Source: Kiritimatiellia bacterium (lineage in GTDB: Bacteria; Verrucomicrobiota; Kiritimatiellia; UBA8416; SLMC01). Taken from it: a stretch of 13,991 bases of DNA. Position 1 is the first letter of the stretch. Each line of letters opens with the position of its first letter. Positions 13,903 to 13,991 of this stretch are shown in pieces. The stretch is from assembly GCA_007133745.1 (NCBI GenBank), contig SLMC01000016.1, positions 1 through 13,991 on the forward strand, read 5' to 3'. The notes beneath the pieces are model-generated. The model saw only the letters and a list, made by a program, of their open reading frames with translations. It did no database searches and had not been told where the DNA came from. The position numbers and the translations under genes are program-made.

Positions 13903-13991
13903 ATGAGGGAGAAGTGTAGCAGTAATTCGGGGAATGGCCAGCATAATTCACAGGCGTGCGCGCAATTGCTCCGCCACATGGACAAGGCCGG
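13903..13991 (+). CDS. Start of an unidentified protein, cut by the right edge
   Basis: The ATG at 13903 follows a strong AAGGAGGG. Only 29 residues are visible (MREKCSSNSGNGQHNSQACA, then QLLRHMDKA), too few to recognise a family. The well-placed ribosome binding site and open frame suggest a real gene. A possible TATAAA -10 box lies near 13826-13832. The gene belongs to the accessory tail; identity open. Confidence 0.5.
   Translation, partial: MREKCSSNSGNGQHNSQACAQLLRHMDKA

Overview
This GC-rich bacterial window reads like a member of the PVC (Planctomycetes-Verrucomicrobia-Lentisphaerae) group or a relative. The main hint is an ECF sigma factor coupled to a FecR-type membrane protein that carries LamG/jelly-roll-like domains, a pairing common in that group. 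A type 2 isoleucyl-tRNA synthetase and abundant palindromic intergenic repeats fit but do not prove the assignment. I cannot name a genus.

Layout. (1) Bases 1-3691, all minus strand: a tight gene set read right to left. It runs SAM-dependent methyltransferase-like protein, FeeM-like N-acyltransferase, a possible 60-aa coupled ORF, a two-helix DUF2892/YgaP-like membrane protein, and a B12-binding radical SAM enzyme cut by the left edge. It looks like a small lipid or N-acyl-amino-acid pathway with a radical SAM tailoring step. (2) Bases 4185-6736, minus strand: an ECF sigma factor whose stop overlaps the start of a FecR/LamG-like protein. (3) Bases 7455-8024, minus: a secreted, probably outer-membrane beta-barrel protein. 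(4) Bases 8142-11273, plus: ileS, type 2. (5) Bases 11274-13991: an accessory tail with a MazEF-like toxin-antitoxin pair, a PIN-domain protein overlapping a 54-aa partner gene, gene and repeat relics, and the start of an unknown plus-strand gene.

The most interesting result links (1) and (2). Upstream of both the sigma gene and the methyltransferase gene, in the same orientation, lies a sharply bounded 28-bp element: TGTGACG, six variable bases, GTAG, one variable base, ACGGCAGATT. The copies match at 22 of 28 positions and I saw no third copy. The simplest reading is that the sigma factor drives its own operon and the adjacent FeeM/methyltransferase/radical SAM operon, with the FecR/LamG protein as the envelope sensor. 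That would be a self-contained signal-responsive system making an N-acylated or otherwise modified small molecule. The function is inference; the motif, gene order and overlaps are visible in the sequence.

The accessory tail and the intergenic regions hold several unexplained structures: paired palindromes of one family at two loci, a converging array of ~13-bp degenerate repeats, relics of a 'GGGGACAGACC' repeat, and mutually exclusive hairpins behind the FecR gene. No tRNA, rRNA or CRISPR array was recognised.
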